Positions 62,192 through 64,000 of a DNA stretch of 64,000 bases are shown piece by piece. Every line of letters starts with the position of its first letter. Position 1 is the stretch's first letter. The notes below the pieces were generated by a model. That model did no database searches. It saw only the letters and a list, made by a program, of their open reading frames with translations, and was not told the origin of the DNA. The DNA is taken from contig JAUCBJ010007135.1 in the NCBI GenBank assembly GCA_032718475.1, forward strand, positions 1 through 64,000, in the 5' to 3' direction. Made by a program: the position numbers and the translations under genes. This stretch comes from Nemertoderma westbladi. Taxonomy: Eukaryota; Xenacoelomorpha; Nemertodermatida; Nemertodermatidae.

Positions 62192-63619
62192 TTAGTCTGT
62201 GGGTTCTGTACTGCCTAAGTTGGTGTTATTTAGTTGCCTTCTAACAGCTGGAGGCAAATCAGGCAATTTCTGATGGTGGAATGTTCTTTTACGTCTACTT
62301 AGACGAGATCTATTTCCCTTGCCTTCAGTATCGGTGGTATCGCCTTCCTCAGATGATGTATATCCCTGTCTTTTGGGAGTAGATCGATTCATCATCTGCA
62401 TATTACTAGCTGTTAACTGTTTATTTATGCAGTCTTGATTCTCCTGAATGTTTTCCAATTCTAATTGGGTGGTTTCTTCAGTCGCTCTCCGTTCGGCTTC
62501 TGCCACTGCCTCTGCGGCCTTTCTCTCAGCCTCGGCCGCCTTTGCTTCTGCCGCTGCCGCTGCCGCTGCCGCTTTTGCCTCTGCCGCTGCCGCTTTTGCC
62601 TCTGCTGCTGCCTCTGCCGCCTTTGCCTCTGCCGCTGCCTCTGCCGCCTTTGCCTCTGCCGCTTTTGCTTCTGCCGCTGCCGCTGCTGCTTTTGCCTCTG
62701 CTGCTGCCTCTGCCGCTGCCGCTTTTCTTTCTGCTTCTGCAGCTACCACTGCCGCTTTCTTTCTGTCTTCTATACGTTTTTTCTTTACTTGCTCTTCTTG
62801 GACTCGTGTGATGCGGAGTTGTTCATCGAATTTAGCCTGATTCGCAGCCCTCATTTCCACATCGATGGCATCCAACACAAGCTTGGTTCCTTCACTATTA
62901 GGGCTAAGTCCCTCTAACCTTCTCCTCAACTCGTCATTACCTAAAAAACGTTGATAGTCCGACAGATAGATGTCAATGGCATCCCTCTTATGCGGTTTCT
63001 CTGCCGTCGCTTCACTTTCCACTTGGGAATAAGTAGCGTCTGTTGATTCTCCATGGGTTGAGCGCTCCTCCAGCTGAGCTTTCCACTGAGCTGTTCCTTG
63101 AACCTGGCGACTCACCCGTTGAAACCAAGTTTTTACGGCAACTTGCAACGACGTGTCTTGTCTTCGTTTAGAAGCCTCCTCAAAGGCCGATAATATTAAC
63201 CTGATTCGTAGAATTCTTTCTCTTACTTGATAAAGCAGCTGTCCCTGCTCTTGAGGTCCTTGAGGTTGTTGTAACAGTTGTTTTTCTACTCGCTCCATAG
63301 AGCTGAAGAATCCCTGTGCGTATCCGGCTGCGGACCTCTTCCACACAGCTGGATCGACGGTTTCCTCGGCTACTCCCATCCGGTGTATGTCTTCCCAGGC
63401 AGATTCGGATAAATCAAACGGGAGTCCGGGTCCGGGGAAGTTCCATTGCGACTCGACAATAGACTTCAGTTCTTCCCTCGTGTATCCAGCATAACTATCT
63501 CTAGTCGAACGCTGGCTTCTCGCCCAATCGATCTGGTGTTCTTCCACAGCGATCAATAACCTAGTGAGTACGGCTGCAGGAAGGATGAGAAGGGGATCTG
63601 AATAAGCCTCATCCGTCAT
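62192..63619 (-). CDS. Gag N-terminal protein of the second BEL/Pao element
   Basis: 475 codons from ATG 63619 to TAA 62194-62192. The start overlaps the upstream stop as ATGA. The N-terminal 240 residues are helical and charged (DEAYSDPLLILPAAVLTRLL, SMERVEKQLLQQPQGPQEQG). Residues about 290-375 are a long Ala/Glu/Lys coiled coil built of EAKAAE repeats, with matching GCC/GCT minisatellite DNA (62500-62750). The tail is basic (RSRLSRRKRTFHHQK). The next codons continue in the same frame into the gag core and pol, so this is the first part of gag cut off by one stop: either a mutation or a read-through site. Confidence 0.8.
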   Translation of the reverse strand: MTDEAYSDPLLILPAAVLTRLLIAVEEHQIDWARSQRSTRDSYAGYTREELKSIVESQWNFPGPGLPFDLSESAWEDIHRMGVAEETVDPAVWKRSAAGYAQGFFSSMERVEKQLLQQPQGPQEQGQLLYQVRERILRIRLILSAFEEASKRRQDTSLQVAVKTWFQRVSRQVQGTAQWKAQLEERSTHGESTDATYSQVESEATAEKPHKRDAIDIYLSDYQRFLGNDELRRRLEGLSPNSEGTKLVLDAIDVEMRAANQAKFDEQLRITRVQEEQVKKKRIEDRKKAAVVAAEAERKAAAAEAAAEAKAAAAAAEAKAAEAKAAEAAAEAKAAEAAAEAKAAAAEAKAAAAAAAAEAKAAEAERKAAEAVAEAERRATEETTQLELENIQENQDCINKQLTASNMQMMNRSTPKRQGYTSSEEGDTTDTEGKGNRSRLSRRKRTFHHQKLPDLPPAVRRQLNNTNLGSTEPTD

Positions 63620-63933
63620 CCTTGCTCCGATTCGGGTGTCAGCTCTACAGTATCTTCACTACTGGAGCTGTTGGGCCGCTGAGAAATAAGTTCTTGGCTC
63701 GCGGGTTGTTGCTGTTCCGCTGCTTCTTGGTTCCGCTTGACCTGAGCTCGAGTGCCTATGACAGACCTACGATGTTGGACCAGCCTAGGTTCTTTTATTA
63801 CTACTGGAGGGATGACCTTCCTCACAGTGGGAGGTGAACTGAACTTACGACCAGACGGTTCTACGTCTCTATCTGAGTCGCAGATAGTTACATCTAATAA
63901 ACTGTCTGACAGGTTCTGCTTAGTATCAGACAT
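63616..63933 (-). CDS. Small ORF upstream of gag, overlapping it by ATGA (second BEL/Pao element)
   Basis: 105 codons from ATG 63933 to TGA at 63618-63616. The stop shares ATGA with the next start. The protein is hydrophilic, Ser/Glu/Gln-rich and probably disordered (MSDTKQNLSDSLLDVTICDS; an acidic tail SSSSEDTVELTPESEQG). No known domain. The same position and overlap are seen for the 63-codon ORF of the first BEL/Pao element, although the sequences are unrelated. It may be translated first, with gag made by reinitiation. Confidence 0.65.
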   Translation of the reverse strand: MSDTKQNLSDSLLDVTICDSDRDVEPSGRKFSSPPTVRKVIPPVVIKEPRLVQHRRSVIGTRAQVKRNQEAAEQQQPASQELISQRPNSSSSEDTVELTPESEQG

Positions 63934-64000
63934 GTCTACATATACCGTTGAATGTCTACTGCTGTATTACAGTCTGAGCAAGTCTAGTAACTCAGTATTA

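Larger units (their letters stand above)
55733..64000 (-). mobile_element. Second BEL/Pao retrotransposon, minus strand, 5' LTR outside the window
   Basis: In minus-strand order: a 105-codon ORF, a 475-codon ORF, a stop, and a long gag-pol. The order protease, RT, RNase H, integrase, DUF5641-like end and the DUF1759 gag core identify BEL/Pao. It differs clearly from the element at 16928-30513 (intact protease, single gag-pol frame, Ala-rich rather than Arg/Gln-rich coiled coil), so it is another lineage. The 5' LTR must lie beyond 64000. The 3' end is to the left of 55733, possibly beyond the remnant at 52801. Confidence 0.9.

Noticed and set aside
62448-62917. Three plus-strand frames rich in Ala/Ser, Cys/Leu or Leu/Pro
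   Set aside because: Shadows of the GCC/GCT minisatellite that encodes the Ala/Glu/Lys coiled coil on the minus strand.

Overview
This is metazoan (eukaryotic) DNA, most likely from an AT-rich, repeat-rich invertebrate. The evidence is an intronless seven-transmembrane receptor, broken fibrinogen-like and HECT-type genes with splice-like boundaries, and a dense mix of Gypsy, BEL/Pao, RTE, Penelope, other non-LTR, tRNA-derived SINE and piggyBac-type sequences. I cannot name the phylum from the sequence. There are no prokaryotic features.

Layout. 50-1757: a dispersed repeat (R1) fused to the 3' end of an RTE retrotransposon (to about 2380). 3350-3640: an old relic of the same repeat that fills the piggyBac-type elements further on. 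5319-6590: an intact class-A-like GPCR, the best host gene here. 6840-8025: a decayed non-LTR endonuclease split by a SINE. 8731-11971 (minus): a frameshifted Ty3/Gypsy element next to a 0.6-kb foldback repeat. 13000-14965: a 5'-deleted RTE element.

16928-30513: a full-length BEL/Pao element with 5-bp target duplications (ATCTA), long LTRs, a 63-residue ORF overlapping gag by ATGA, gag, pol, and an extra 0.87-kcodon ORF after pol that carries two CCHC knuckles. Its LTRs hold an array of about 75-bp hairpin units (six copies in the 5' LTR, three in the 3' LTR). A 27-base word from the LTR also occurs inside that extra ORF and, slightly changed, inside gag in another frame.

30972-35795: two non-autonomous piggyBac-type elements (TTAA sites) flank a palindrome array and a remnant of an uncharacterised protein family. 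36418-37275: two small in-phase exons and a Gypsy integrase fragment. 38709-39520: a broken membrane-anchored fibrinogen-related gene. 40074-41990: two head-to-head Penelope-like fragments. 42000-45720 (minus): non-LTR pieces, including one with a poly-A tail. 45903-46622: a two-length satellite with a higher-order period of 363 bp. 47616-47690: a near-perfect palindrome abutting the second R1 copy (47701-49445). 50440-51270: a HECT-domain gene remnant.

52801-64000 (minus): a second BEL/Pao element. It has a 105-residue ORF overlapping the next ORF by ATGA, a 475-residue Ala-rich gag N-terminus, one in-frame stop, then a 2.1-kcodon gag-pol with a complete protease. About 1.7 kb after pol lies a fragmented coding region that may be a decayed extra ORF. 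So both BEL/Pao elements share two uncommon traits: a small stop/start-overlapped upstream ORF, and coding sequence beyond pol.
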